A stretch of 64,000 nucleotides of DNA. Source: Solirubrobacterales bacterium. GTDB lineage: Bacteria > Actinomycetota > Thermoleophilia > Solirubrobacterales > 70-9. Position 1 is the first letter of the stretch. The number at the start of each line of letters is the position of its first letter. This document shows, one piece after another, positions 49,892-57,909 of this stretch. Location of the stretch: NCBI GenBank assembly GCA_009691195.1, contig SHVA01000010.1, positions 1-64,000 of the forward strand, read 5' to 3'. Below the pieces are notes generated by a model. The model saw only the letters and a program-made list of their open reading frames with translations, had not been told where the DNA came from and did no database searches. The translations under genes and the position numbers were made by a program.

Positions 49892-49946
49892 GACCGCTCC
49901 TCTCCTCGGTGGCTGCGCGGGCCGAAAACTATGAGCTTGCCCCAAA

Positions 49947-49966
49947 CTTGTCAAGGGGATAGTTTG
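49947..49966 (-). promoter_or_regulatory. CAAACTATCC...TTGACAAG element, gcvT/purU divergent promoter
   Basis: Minus strand reads CAAACTATCCCCTTGACAAG; 18 of 20 bases match the element before etfB (50842-50861). TTGACA would be the -35 for the gcvT operon with TAGTTT as -10 at 17 bases. The CAAACTATCC half lies just upstream of the -35, a position for an activator. Confidence 0.6.
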
Positions 49967-49971
49967 CCGTC

Positions 49972-50829
49972 ATGGCCGAAACCGACCAGTCCGCTCGCCT
50001 CCTCGTTTCCTGCGAGGACCGGCCCGGGATCGTCGCCGCCGTCTCGGCCTTCCTGCTCGACGCCGGCGCCAACATCGTCACTTCAGACCAGTACTCGAGC
50101 GATCCCAGCGGGGGTCGCTTCTTCCTGAGGATGAGCTTCCAGCTCGACGGGGTCGTCGAGCACCGCGACGAGCTCGAAACAAGGTTCGCCGAGATCGCCG
50201 CCGAGTTTCAGATGGACCGGCGCTTCTCCTACGGCGCCGACACCCCGCGGGTCGCGCTGATGGTCTCCAAGTACGACCACTGCCTGATGGACCTGCTCTG
50301 GCGCACCCAACGCGGCGAGCTCGCCGCCGAGATCAGCCTCGTTGTCTCCAACCACCCCGACCTCGCCGAGGCCGTTGAGGGATTCGACATCCCCTTCCAG
50401 CACATCCCCGTCGCCAAGGACGACAAGCCCGCCGCCGAGGCCGCGGCTCTCGAGGCCCTGGCCGGAAATGACCTCGTCGTCCTGGCCCGCTACATGCAGA
50501 TCCTGAGCGGCGACTTCCTGGAGCGGCTCGGCTGCCCGGTCATCAACATCCACCACTCCTTCCTGCCGGCCTTCGCCGGAGCCGGTCCCTACGAACGGGC
50601 CCGTGAGCGCGGCGTCAAGCTGATCGGCGCCACTGCTCACTACGTCACAGAGGATCTCGACGCCGGCCCGATCATCGAACAGGACGTCCTGCGGGTCAAT
50701 CATCGCTACACAGCCGCCGATCTCGAACGAGTCGGGCGCGACGTCGAGCGGGTGGCGCTGGCTCGCGCCGTTCGCAGCCATCTCGATGACCGCGTCCTCA
50801 TTGACGGGCATCGGGCGATCGTCTTCTAG
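49972..50829 (+). CDS. purU: Formyltetrahydrofolate deformylase PurU
   Basis: Releases formate from 10-formyl-THF, regenerating THF. 285 residues: N-terminal ACT domain ([28 protein letters not shown]) and C-terminal formyltransferase domain with [10 protein letters not shown], containing the catalytic histidine, and [12 protein letters not shown] with the catalytic aspartate. The start is ATG 49972. In this setting it disposes of one-carbon units from methylamine oxidation rather than serving purine balance. It is divergent from the gcvT-like gene. Confidence 0.95.
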   Translation: MAETDQSARLLVSCEDRPGIVAAVSAFLLDAGANIVTSDQYSSDPSGGRFFLRMSFQLDGVVEHRDELETRFAEIAAEFQMDRRFSYGADTPRVALMVSKYDHCLMDLLWRTQRGELAAEISLVVSNHPDLAEAVEGFDIPFQHIPVAKDDKPAAEAAALEALAGNDLVVLARYMQILSGDFLERLGCPVINIHHSFLPAFAGAGPYERARERGVKLIGATAHYVTEDLDAGPIIEQDVLRVNHRYTAADLERVGRDVERVALARAVRSHLDDRVLIDGHRAIVF

Positions 50830-50841
50830 GCCAGCGAACAG

Positions 50842-50882
50842 CAAACTATCCATTTGACAAGCGAGCGATTCTGGGACAGAAT
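50842..50882 (+). promoter_or_regulatory. Promoter and CAAACTATCC element before etfB
   Basis: CAAACTATCCATTTGACAAG at 50842-50861 repeats the element of the gcvT promoter. TTGACA (50854-50859) and CAGAAT (50877-50882) are 17 bases apart, a good sigma70-type promoter for the etfBA-dgcB operon. The gene starts 27 bases downstream. Confidence 0.6.
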
Positions 50883-50908
50883 GCGCCCGCAAGCAACGGC
50901 GGAGAGTG

Positions 50909-51718
50909 ATGTTCAAGATCGTGGTGCCGATCAAGCAGGTTGCTTTGCTCGACGATGAGTTCGAGCTCGAGCCCGGTGCGAGCGAGGTCGATCCCGACTG
51001 GATCGACCGTGAGCTCAACGACTGGGACACCTTTGCCGTCGAAGCCGCAGTCACTTTCAAGGAAGAGAAGGGCGACTGCGAGGTCGTCGTCATCACCGTC
51101 GGCGACGAGGACTCAGAGGAGGCCCTCGTCGATTGCCTGGCCCGCGGGGCCGACCGTGCGATCAGAATCCCTTCCGACGACCTCCCTCCTGATCCGTTGG
51201 CCGTCGCCGCGGCACTGGCCGCAGCGATTCGCCCCGAGGAGCCGAGTCTGGTCCTCTGCGGAGTCCAGTCGTCGGACGCCGCCAGCAGCGCCACCGGGGT
51301 TGCCCTCTCCGGGTACCTGGATCTCCCACGGGTCGCCGTCGTCCGAGCGATCGAGCTCGATCCCGCTGGTGGCAAGGCCAAGGTCGTCAGGGAGCTGGAG
51401 GACGGCCTACTCGAAGACGTCTCCGTCAGCCTGCCCTCCCTGCTCACGGTTCAGACCGGTGCCAACGAGCCCCGCTACGCGACTCTGCGGGCGATCAAGC
51501 AGGCCGCCGACAAGCCATTGGCCACGGTCGCGGCCGAGGAACTGGGCACCGACACTGCGGCCTTGGCCGCCCAGGCCGGGGCCACCGTTAGCCAACTTGC
51601 CAACCGACCGAAGGGCGAGGGAGCCGAGATGCTCTCCGGCGACTCCGATGAGGTGGCGGCGGCGCTGATCGAGATCCTCAAGGAACGCGCCGGCGTTGCC
51701 AACGGAGGTGGATCGTGA
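50909..51718 (+). CDS. etfB: Electron transfer flavoprotein, beta subunit
   Basis: Half of the soluble ETF that accepts electrons from the flavoprotein dehydrogenases. 269 residues from ATG 50909 (GTG at 50906 would add one). FIXA family marks: KIVVPIKQVA, DWDTFAVEAAVTFKE, VVITVGDEDSEEALVDCLARGADRAIRI, and the adenine-binding SGYLDLPRV...SLPSLLTVQTGANEPRY. GGAG at 50901 serves as ribosome-binding site. The stop overlaps etfA (GTGA). Confidence 0.93.
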   Translation: MFKIVVPIKQVALLDDEFELEPGASEVDPDWIDRELNDWDTFAVEAAVTFKEEKGDCEVVVITVGDEDSEEALVDCLARGADRAIRIPSDDLPPDPLAVAAALAAAIRPEEPSLVLCGVQSSDAASSATGVALSGYLDLPRVAVVRAIELDPAGGKAKVVRELEDGLLEDVSVSLPSLLTVQTGANEPRYATLRAIKQAADKPLATVAAEELGTDTAALAAQAGATVSQLANRPKGEGAEMLSGDSDEVAAALIEILKERAGVANGGGS

Positions 51719-52665
51719 GCGGGGTCTTGGTCGTAGCCGAGCACCGTCAGGGAGAGGTGCGACCGATCACCTACGAGCTGATTACCGCGGCCTTGAAGCT
51801 AAAGGAGGACGGCGCCGGCCCGGTGGCGGTCTTGGTCGTCGGCGGAGACGACTCCGTCGCCGGAGCCGTGGGACCCAGCGGTGTCGATGCTGTGGTCACG
51901 ATCGACTCCCCCACGGCCGAGTTCGAGCCTCACCTGACCGAGCGCGCCGTCGCTGCCGCGATCGAGGCACGCCAGCCCGCGGTCGTGCTCACCGGTCACA
52001 CCGTTGATGGCTTCGGCTTCGCTCCGGCGGTGGCCGCCGCCAACGACTTCGGCTTCGCCTCCAACATCGTCGCCGTCGAGGCCAACGACGAGCTCACCGC
52101 CAAACGCGGCGTCTACGGCGACCGCCTGCTGGCCGAGCTGAGTTTTGAGAGGACGCCCGCAGTGCTGATGGTCAGACCCGGTGCCAGTCAGCCGGCGGAC
52201 CCGGGCGGCGAGGCTCCGGTCGAGAGCCTGGACGCGGACCTTGGTCAGTCGCCGTCGGAGCATCTGGCCTACCGCAGTCTGCGCGAGGGAGATGATGAGG
52301 TCGACATCACCCAGAGTGAGTTCTTGCTCTCGATCGGCCGCGGCATCGGCGACGAAGAGAACGTCGAGCGCTTCCAAGAGCTGGCCGAGAAGCTGGGGGC
52401 GACGCTGACGGCGTCACGCCCGCTCGTTGACGCAGGCTGGCTGCCACCGGCCCGCCAAGTCGGACAGTCGGGCCGCACGGTCAAGCCCAAGGTCTACCTG
52501 GCGCTAGGCATCTCCGGCGCCATCCAACACCTGGCCGGGATCCGCGACGCCGAGACAGTCATCGCCGTCAACACCGATCCCGCGGCACCGATCTTCGACG
52601 TTGCCGACTATGGAGCCAGCCTCGACGTCCACGACTTGGCCGAGGCGCTCGAGGCCCGCCTCTAG
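51715..52665 (+). CDS. etfA: Electron transfer flavoprotein, alpha subunit
   Basis: FAD-carrying ETF subunit, 316 residues. The N-terminal domain begins VLVVAEHRQGEVRPITYEL. The C-terminal FAD site is clear: ARQVGQSGRTVKPKVYLALGISGAIQHL and TVIAVNTDPAAPIFDVADYG. GTG 51715 overlaps the etfB stop. Next in line is the DgcB-like membrane Fe-S protein, so electrons would pass from dehydrogenase to ETF to quinone. Confidence 0.93.
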   Translation: MSGVLVVAEHRQGEVRPITYELITAALKLKEDGAGPVAVLVVGGDDSVAGAVGPSGVDAVVTIDSPTAEFEPHLTERAVAAAIEARQPAVVLTGHTVDGFGFAPAVAAANDFGFASNIVAVEANDELTAKRGVYGDRLLAELSFERTPAVLMVRPGASQPADPGGEAPVESLDADLGQSPSEHLAYRSLREGDDEVDITQSEFLLSIGRGIGDEENVERFQELAEKLGATLTASRPLVDAGWLPPARQVGQSGRTVKPKVYLALGISGAIQHLAGIRDAETVIAVNTDPAAPIFDVADYGASLDVHDLAEALEARL

Positions 52666-52682
52666 GGCAGCCGCGCCTCGCC

Positions 52683-54842
52683 GTGAGCCTCCTGGCGGCC
52701 GCCCAGACTCGAGAGGTCTTTTGGCAGTTCCCCCCCTGGGCTGAAGTTCTCTGGTATTGCCTGGCTGTGGGCTCGGTCTTCGTCTTCGCCTACGGCGTCG
52801 CCCGGCCGATTGCCAAGTACCGGCGCGGCAATCCCGCGTCCCTCCCTCCCCTCGGCGAGCTTCGAAGCCGGATCGGGGTCGCCAACCGCACCGTCTTCTC
52901 CCAGGCCTCCGTCAGCTTCCGCGATCCCTACGTCGGCTGGGCCCACCGGGGGATCTTCTACGGCTTCCTGGTTCTCTTCATCGGCACCGTCATCCTGGCC
53001 ATCAACACCGATCTGACCGAGCCCCTGTTCGGCTGGCGCTTCTTCGAGGGCGACTTCTATCTCGTCTACTCGCTGATCCTCGACACCCTCGGAGTGGCGC
53101 TGCTCGTGGGGCTGTTGATGATCATGTTCCGGCGGGCAGTCCTGAAGCCGAAGAAGCTCGACTACACGCGACCGGACCGGACCGCTGACGATCCTGACCA
53201 AGCGGCCCGGCGCGGCTACCGCATCGGCGACTGGATCTTCGTGGGAACGCTCTTCTACCTGGTCGTCACCGGATACATGCTCGAGGGAGTACGAATCGCG
53301 ATGGACTCTCCGGCCAACGCCGACTACTCACCGTTCGGCTGGCTGACAGCGCAAGCAATCGACACCTTGGGCATGAGCGAGGGCGCCCTGGAAGTGCTGC
53401 GGCATGTCGGCTGGTGGAGCCACGGGCTCGTTGCCCTGGCCTTCGTCTCCTCGATCCCCTACACCAAGGCGATCCACATGCTGACCAGCTACGCCAGCCT
53501 GGTGCTGAAGGACGATCAGGCCGGCAAGCGCCTGCGGGCGGCTCCAACCGACGAGACCGGCGAGCCGACCGGTTACGGGATTCTCTCGGACTTCCTCACC
53601 GAGCACCTGGTTCAGCTCGATGCCTGCACCAAATGCGGGAAGTGCCACGAAGCGTGCCCGGCGAACGCAACCGGGATGCCGCTCTCGCCGCGCGATGTCG
53701 TTCTGCAGCTGCGCGAGGACGCCAACGACGCCATGCGCGGGGTCGGCATTGGTGGCGTGCTCGGATCGCTGATGAAGGGAGACCGGGACGATCGGCTCAA
53801 GGTCGACGTGATCGGAGGCGACGACGTCCGCGAAGAGACGGTCTGGTCCTGCATGCAGTGCAACGCCTGCGTCGAGGCTTGCCCGGTCGGCATCGAGCAA
53901 GCACCAATGATCAACCAGCTGCGCAGGCGGCTGGTTGAGGAAGGACGGATGGAGGCCGGCCTGACCAAGACCCTGCAGCTCGTTCACCGATCAGGCAACT
54001 CCTTCGGCGAGAACAGGCGCAAGCGCGGGCGCTGGGTCCGCGAGCTCGACTTCGAGGTCAAGGACGCCCGCGAGGAACCCGTTGACGTTCTTTGGTTCGT
54101 CGGCGACTACGCCTCGTTCGATCCGCGCTCGCAGGAGGTGACACGGTCAATCGCTCGCCTGCTGAGAGAAGCCGGAGTCGACTTCGGCATCCTCTACGAC
54201 GGAGAGCAGAACTCCGGCAACGACGTCCGTCGCGTCGGTGAGGAGGGCCTCTTCGAGCTACTGGCCGAGACCAACATCGCCACGCTGGCTGAGTGCAGCT
54301 TCAACCGCATCGTCACCAGCGATCCCCACTCACTGAACACCCTCAGCAACGAGTACTCCGAGCTCGGCGGATCATGGGAGGTGCTGCATCACACCAGCCT
54401 GTTGGCTGATCTGCTCGAGGGCGGACAGCTCAAGCCCAAGGAGCAGCTCGGGAGCCGGGTCACCTACCACGACCCGTGTTATCTGGGCCGCCATAACGGA
54501 GGCTACGACGACCCCCGCCGCATCCTCGAGGCGATCGGCTGCGAGTTGATCGAGATGCCGAGGAACCGTGACAACAGCTTCTGCTGCGGCGCCGGCGGCG
54601 GGCGCATCTGGATGACCGAGCCCGAAGGCCACGAGCGTCCCTCGGAGAACCGGATCCGAGAAGCCCTGGGACTGGGTGAGCTCGACTACTTCGTCGTCGC
54701 CTGCCCGAAGGATGTGACCATGTACGAGGACGCGGTCAAGACGACAGGCAACAGCACCGAGATAGCCGTTCGCGAGCTCGCTCAGCTGGTCGAGGAGGCC
54801 GTCGGAACCCGAAGCGAGCCGACGGCGCTCGCCGGCGTCTGA
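52683..54842 (+). CDS. DgcB/EtfD-like membrane Fe-S oxidoreductase (ETF:quinone-type)
   Basis: 719 residues joining the ETF pool to membrane quinone. The N-terminal part has about five membrane helices with His residues that could bind heme b (about 20-270). Two [4Fe-4S] motifs follow: Cys315/318/321/325 (CTKCGKCHEACP) and Cys390/393/396/400 (CMQCNACVEACP). Two CCG-type domains end it (VTYHDPCYLGRHNGG and NSFCCGAGGGRIW). GTG 52683 lies 17 bases after etfA. The order etfB-etfA-dgcB is like the Pseudomonas dgc region. Confidence 0.88.
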   Translation: MSLLAAAQTREVFWQFPPWAEVLWYCLAVGSVFVFAYGVARPIAKYRRGNPASLPPLGELRSRIGVANRTVFSQASVSFRDPYVGWAHRGIFYGFLVLFIGTVILAINTDLTEPLFGWRFFEGDFYLVYSLILDTLGVALLVGLLMIMFRRAVLKPKKLDYTRPDRTADDPDQAARRGYRIGDWIFVGTLFYLVVTGYMLEGVRIAMDSPANADYSPFGWLTAQAIDTLGMSEGALEVLRHVGWWSHGLVALAFVSSIPYTKAIHMLTSYASLVLKDDQAGKRLRAAPTDETGEPTGYGILSDFLTEHLVQLDACTKCGKCHEACPANATGMPLSPRDVVLQLREDANDAMRGVGIGGVLGSLMKGDRDDRLKVDVIGGDDVREETVWSCMQCNACVEACPVGIEQAPMINQLRRRLVEEGRMEAGLTKTLQLVHRSGNSFGENRRKRGRWVRELDFEVKDAREEPVDVLWFVGDYASFDPRSQEVTRSIARLLREAGVDFGILYDGEQNSGNDVRRVGEEGLFELLAETNIATLAECSFNRIVTSDPHSLNTLSNEYSELGGSWEVLHHTSLLADLLEGGQLKPKEQLGSRVTYHDPCYLGRHNGGYDDPRRILEAIGCELIEMPRNRDNSFCCGAGGGRIWMTEPEGHERPSENRIREALGLGELDYFVVACPKDVTMYEDAVKTTGNSTEIAVRELAQLVEEAVGTRSEPTALAGV

Positions 54843-54881
54843 TTGGAAGAATCAGCTTCCGGGCAGCCATCTGACAAGGCA

Positions 54882-55664
54882 ATGCACACCGCGACCCAGC
54901 TCTCACGCGAGATGTTCGAGATCGAGCTCGAAGGCCAGTCGGCCTCGATCGAGGATCTGCTGCCGGGCTGGCAGTCTCACGACCGCTATGGCCTCGTAAT
55001 CGACCGACCGTTAGGGGGCATCGGGGCCAGTCTTCTGACCCAGGTCGCCATCACCAAGTTCTTTGATCACCGTCGTTCGAATGGCCGCGAGGCCCCGGCC
55101 GTGTACCCGGAGATCTATGCGTTCCATGTCGGTGGCCGCTGGGGCGACCACACGATCTATGACTTCTGGCCTGCCTACAAAGAGGTCTTCGTCCCCGCCG
55201 ACGCCGACCTCGTGCTGGAGGCGATCAATGGCCGGGCCATCACGCGGCTAGCGGTCCCGGACGGGCCGATCGCGTCAGCTGACTTCTGGTGGCCCGACGA
55301 GGGCAGCGCCCTCGACCGAATCGTCAGCGCATGGACCTACGACCCGGACGGCCGCGTCATCGAGGGCGACTTGACGATCACCGGGCTCTCCCCACAGACC
55401 GAAGAGAATCCGGCATGGCTGCTCGACCTGGACGCGGCGATCGCCAGCGCGAGCCAGTCTGATGATCCCGATGATCGGCGCTGGGCCGACTCGGCCCGCG
55501 GTCGCCTGGAAGAGGTGCCGGCCCGGGAGCGGGAACGCGTCGCCACCTCGAGGGCCGGTGTGCTGGAAGGGGGAATGGCGATCGAGACTTACAGCCGCAT
55601 CTCAACCCACGAGGCACTCAGGCACCTGGCGCCGGAGTCGGGATCCCGGGAGTCTGGGGCATAG
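54882..55664 (+). CDS. Unknown protein in the betaine-type cluster
   Basis: 260 residues from ATG 54882; an in-frame TTG at 54843 directly after the dgcB-like stop is the alternative start. The composition is cytoplasmic, with Trp-rich motifs (FHVGGRWGDHTIYDFWPAYKE and ADFWWPDEGSALDR). The first third mentions DRYGLVIDRPLGGIGASLLTQVAI. No domain is recognised. It is in the same direction as etfB-etfA-dgcB and 39 bases behind it, so likely in the same operon. The conserved charged/Trp pattern suggests a real folded enzyme or binding protein. Confidence 0.6.
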   Translation: MHTATQLSREMFEIELEGQSASIEDLLPGWQSHDRYGLVIDRPLGGIGASLLTQVAITKFFDHRRSNGREAPAVYPEIYAFHVGGRWGDHTIYDFWPAYKEVFVPADADLVLEAINGRAITRLAVPDGPIASADFWWPDEGSALDRIVSAWTYDPDGRVIEGDLTITGLSPQTEENPAWLLDLDAAIASASQSDDPDDRRWADSARGRLEEVPARERERVATSRAGVLEGGMAIETYSRISTHEALRHLAPESGSRESGA

Positions 55665-55711
55665 GCCCAGAGCCGCTTCAGCCGACGCCGGCGCTCGCCG
55701 ATCGCGAGCGG

Positions 55712-57070
55712 GTGCTCGCTGATCTCACCCGCGTGATCGCTGAGGCCTGGAGCTCGTTCGACAAAGCGAGGGCTGCGGACCCCGATCTCGATCCAGCCCT
55801 TGTTGAGCGTCTGCACGCGCCGCTCCCCGAGTCTCCGGGGGAAGCTGAGGGGACACTCGACGACGCCGCGCGAGTGCTCGATGCCAGCGTCTCTCCATCT
55901 AGGCCGCTTTATCTCGCCTACATCGGGTCGACCGGGCTCGAGATCGGCGTCTTGGCCAGCGCCTTGGCCGCGACCTACGACGCCAACCTTGCCGCGGCCG
56001 CCGGTGGCGCGGAGCTGGTCGAAAAGCAAGCGCTTCGCTGGGCCTCTGAGTTCGTGGGCTTTCCGACGGCGGAGGGAACCTTCACCAGCGGCGGAATGAC
56101 CTCGAACCTGACCGCGCTCTTGGTCGCTCGCGAACGGGCGGTTCCCGGAGCGCGCTTCGACGGCCTCGGGAGCCGGCGGCTGGCCGTCTACTGCAGCGAG
56201 GAGGCCCACCATTCGGTTGTGCGTGCCGTCGAGGCCAGCGGCATCGGCTCCCGGTCCGTCCGCCGGATCGGCATCGACGAGTCCAGGCGGATGCGCCCTG
56301 ATGAGCTCGCTGCGGCGATCGACGCTGACAGGTCGGCCGGAGTCACGCCAGTGGCGGCGGTGGCGACGGCGGGAACGACTCTGACCGGTGCCGTCGATCC
56401 ACTGGCCGAGCTAGCGGAGGTCTGCGGGCCTCGAGGCGTCTGGCTGCACGTCGACGGCGCCTACGGACTGCCGGCGGCGGCGGCGCCAAGCGCAGCCGAC
56501 CTCTTCGCTGGACTCGAGCGCGCCGACTCAGCGACGATCGACGCCCACAAATGGCTCGGCGTCCAGAAGCCCTGCAGCCTGGTGCTGATGCGCCGACCAG
56601 GTGGCCTCGAGGCCGCCTTCGGGCACGAAGAGCGCTACATGCTTCACCACGGGGACATCTCCAATCCCGTCGACCGCACGCTGGAGTACTCGCGGCCCGT
56701 CAACTCCCTGCGGCTCTGGATGGCGTTTCGCGTTCACGGGGCTGAGCAGTTCCGGGCCTGGATCGAACAGACCCTGGAAACCGCTGGGAGACTGGCCAGC
56801 CTCACTCGCACACACGACGAGTTCGAGCTGCTGCACAAGCCCCAGCTTTCGACGGTCTGCTTCCGCCATGTCCCGGGCGGCGCCCGGGAGGCTGATGCCC
56901 ACAACTTGGCCCTGGCCCATGCGATGCAGCGGGACGGCCGCATCTACTTGGCGCCGGCCTCGGTCGACGGCCACACCTGCCTCAGAGTCACTTTCGTTAA
57001 CTTCCGCACCCCGCCTGAAGCGGCCGACCGTTTGCTTGAGGTCGCCTCTGAGCTCGCTTCCGACCTCTAG
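55712..57070 (+). CDS. PLP-dependent group II decarboxylase (aromatic-L-amino-acid decarboxylase type)
   Basis: Decarboxylates an amino acid, 452 residues. Fold-type I features: TSGGMTSNLTALLVARE, EEAHHSVVRAVEA with the ring-stacking His166/167, HVDGAYG (Asp248 pairs the pyridine nitrogen) and the Schiff-base Lys280 in DAHKWLG. Start GTG 55712; coding-like sequence runs a little further up, so the start may be earlier. It is convergent with the EamA gene, sharing a CTAG. The substrate (tyrosine/DOPA, tryptophan or another amino acid) is not predictable. Confidence 0.87.
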   Translation: MLADLTRVIAEAWSSFDKARAADPDLDPALVERLHAPLPESPGEAEGTLDDAARVLDASVSPSRPLYLAYIGSTGLEIGVLASALAATYDANLAAAAGGAELVEKQALRWASEFVGFPTAEGTFTSGGMTSNLTALLVARERAVPGARFDGLGSRRLAVYCSEEAHHSVVRAVEASGIGSRSVRRIGIDESRRMRPDELAAAIDADRSAGVTPVAAVATAGTTLTGAVDPLAELAEVCGPRGVWLHVDGAYGLPAAAAPSAADLFAGLERADSATIDAHKWLGVQKPCSLVLMRRPGGLEAAFGHEERYMLHHGDISNPVDRTLEYSRPVNSLRLWMAFRVHGAEQFRAWIEQTLETAGRLASLTRTHDEFELLHKPQLSTVCFRHVPGGAREADAHNLALAHAMQRDGRIYLAPASVDGHTCLRVTFVNFRTPPEAADRLLEVASELASDL

Positions 57071-57909
57071 GCAGCGGCGATCAGAGCGACTCCCAGGAAA
57101 GTCGCCACCAGAGCGACTACCTGGCCTGCTCGCAGCGTCTCGCTCGTCACAGCCACCGCCAAGAGCACGGTCACGATCGGGTAAAGCGAGCTGACGGTCG
57201 CCGTCAGGCTGAGCTTGCCGGCCTGGACCGCCGCCGTTGAGAGCGCCCAAGCGGCGAAGCTGAGCACCCCCAGCCCGGCAATCTGCAAGACGTCGTTACC
57301 CCGTGGCAGCGGTAATCCGCGCGAGATAACGACCGCGGCCAGGGCCAGCCCCGCGGTCAGCTGGGCAACGAGCAAGAACCAGGGGGACTGGTTGGGGCCG
57401 ACGTCCTCGGCGCTGACGAAGACCACGCCGAGCCCGAGTGCGCCGAGGACGCCGCAGGCAACGGCCACCGAACGGGATCCGCCCTCGCCTTCCTCGTTGT
57501 CGCTAGCAAGCGTGACGACGACCAGCATGCCGACGATCGCCATCACGATCCCGATGATCTGTCCCGTCGTCGGATCTTCGCCGCGGGCGATCCCGACGAG
57601 CACGGGCACGATCACACCACCGGCAGAGATTGGCGCCACCACACTCATCGGGCCAATGGCGAGCCCCTTGTAGAGCGCGGTCAGCCCGGTCGCGGTCGCA
57701 GCCCCGGAGGCAAGGCCGAGCCAAGCGGTTTGGGACTCCAGCCCTGGGCTCTGCAGAATCAGGAGAGCGAGGAGGCCGCCCAGGGCCCCGACGGCCAGCA
57801 TTCCCCCGAGAACGACGAGGACGGGGAACTCGCGGCCCTTGAGGCCAGCGCCGAAGTCGGTTACCCCCCAGGCCAGCGCCGCGGCCAACGAAAGAGCGAT
57901 TGCGCTCAA
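57067..57909 (-). CDS. EamA/DMT-family transporter
   Basis: 280 residues, ten predicted membrane helices in two EamA repeats (LAAALAWGVTDFGAG..., SLYPIVTVLLAVAVTSETLRAGQVVALVATFLGVALI). Such proteins export or import small metabolites such as amino acids or amines. The start is TTG 57909, overlapping the upstream stop as TTGA; no better start is near. It is the last gene of the leftward operon. An exporter of an intermediate is one possibility. Confidence 0.85.
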   Translation of the reverse strand: MSAIALSLAAALAWGVTDFGAGLKGREFPVLVVLGGMLAVGALGGLLALLILQSPGLESQTAWLGLASGAATATGLTALYKGLAIGPMSVVAPISAGGVIVPVLVGIARGEDPTTGQIIGIVMAIVGMLVVVTLASDNEEGEGGSRSVAVACGVLGALGLGVVFVSAEDVGPNQSPWFLLVAQLTAGLALAAVVISRGLPLPRGNDVLQIAGLGVLSFAAWALSTAAVQAGKLSLTATVSSLYPIVTVLLAVAVTSETLRAGQVVALVATFLGVALIAAA

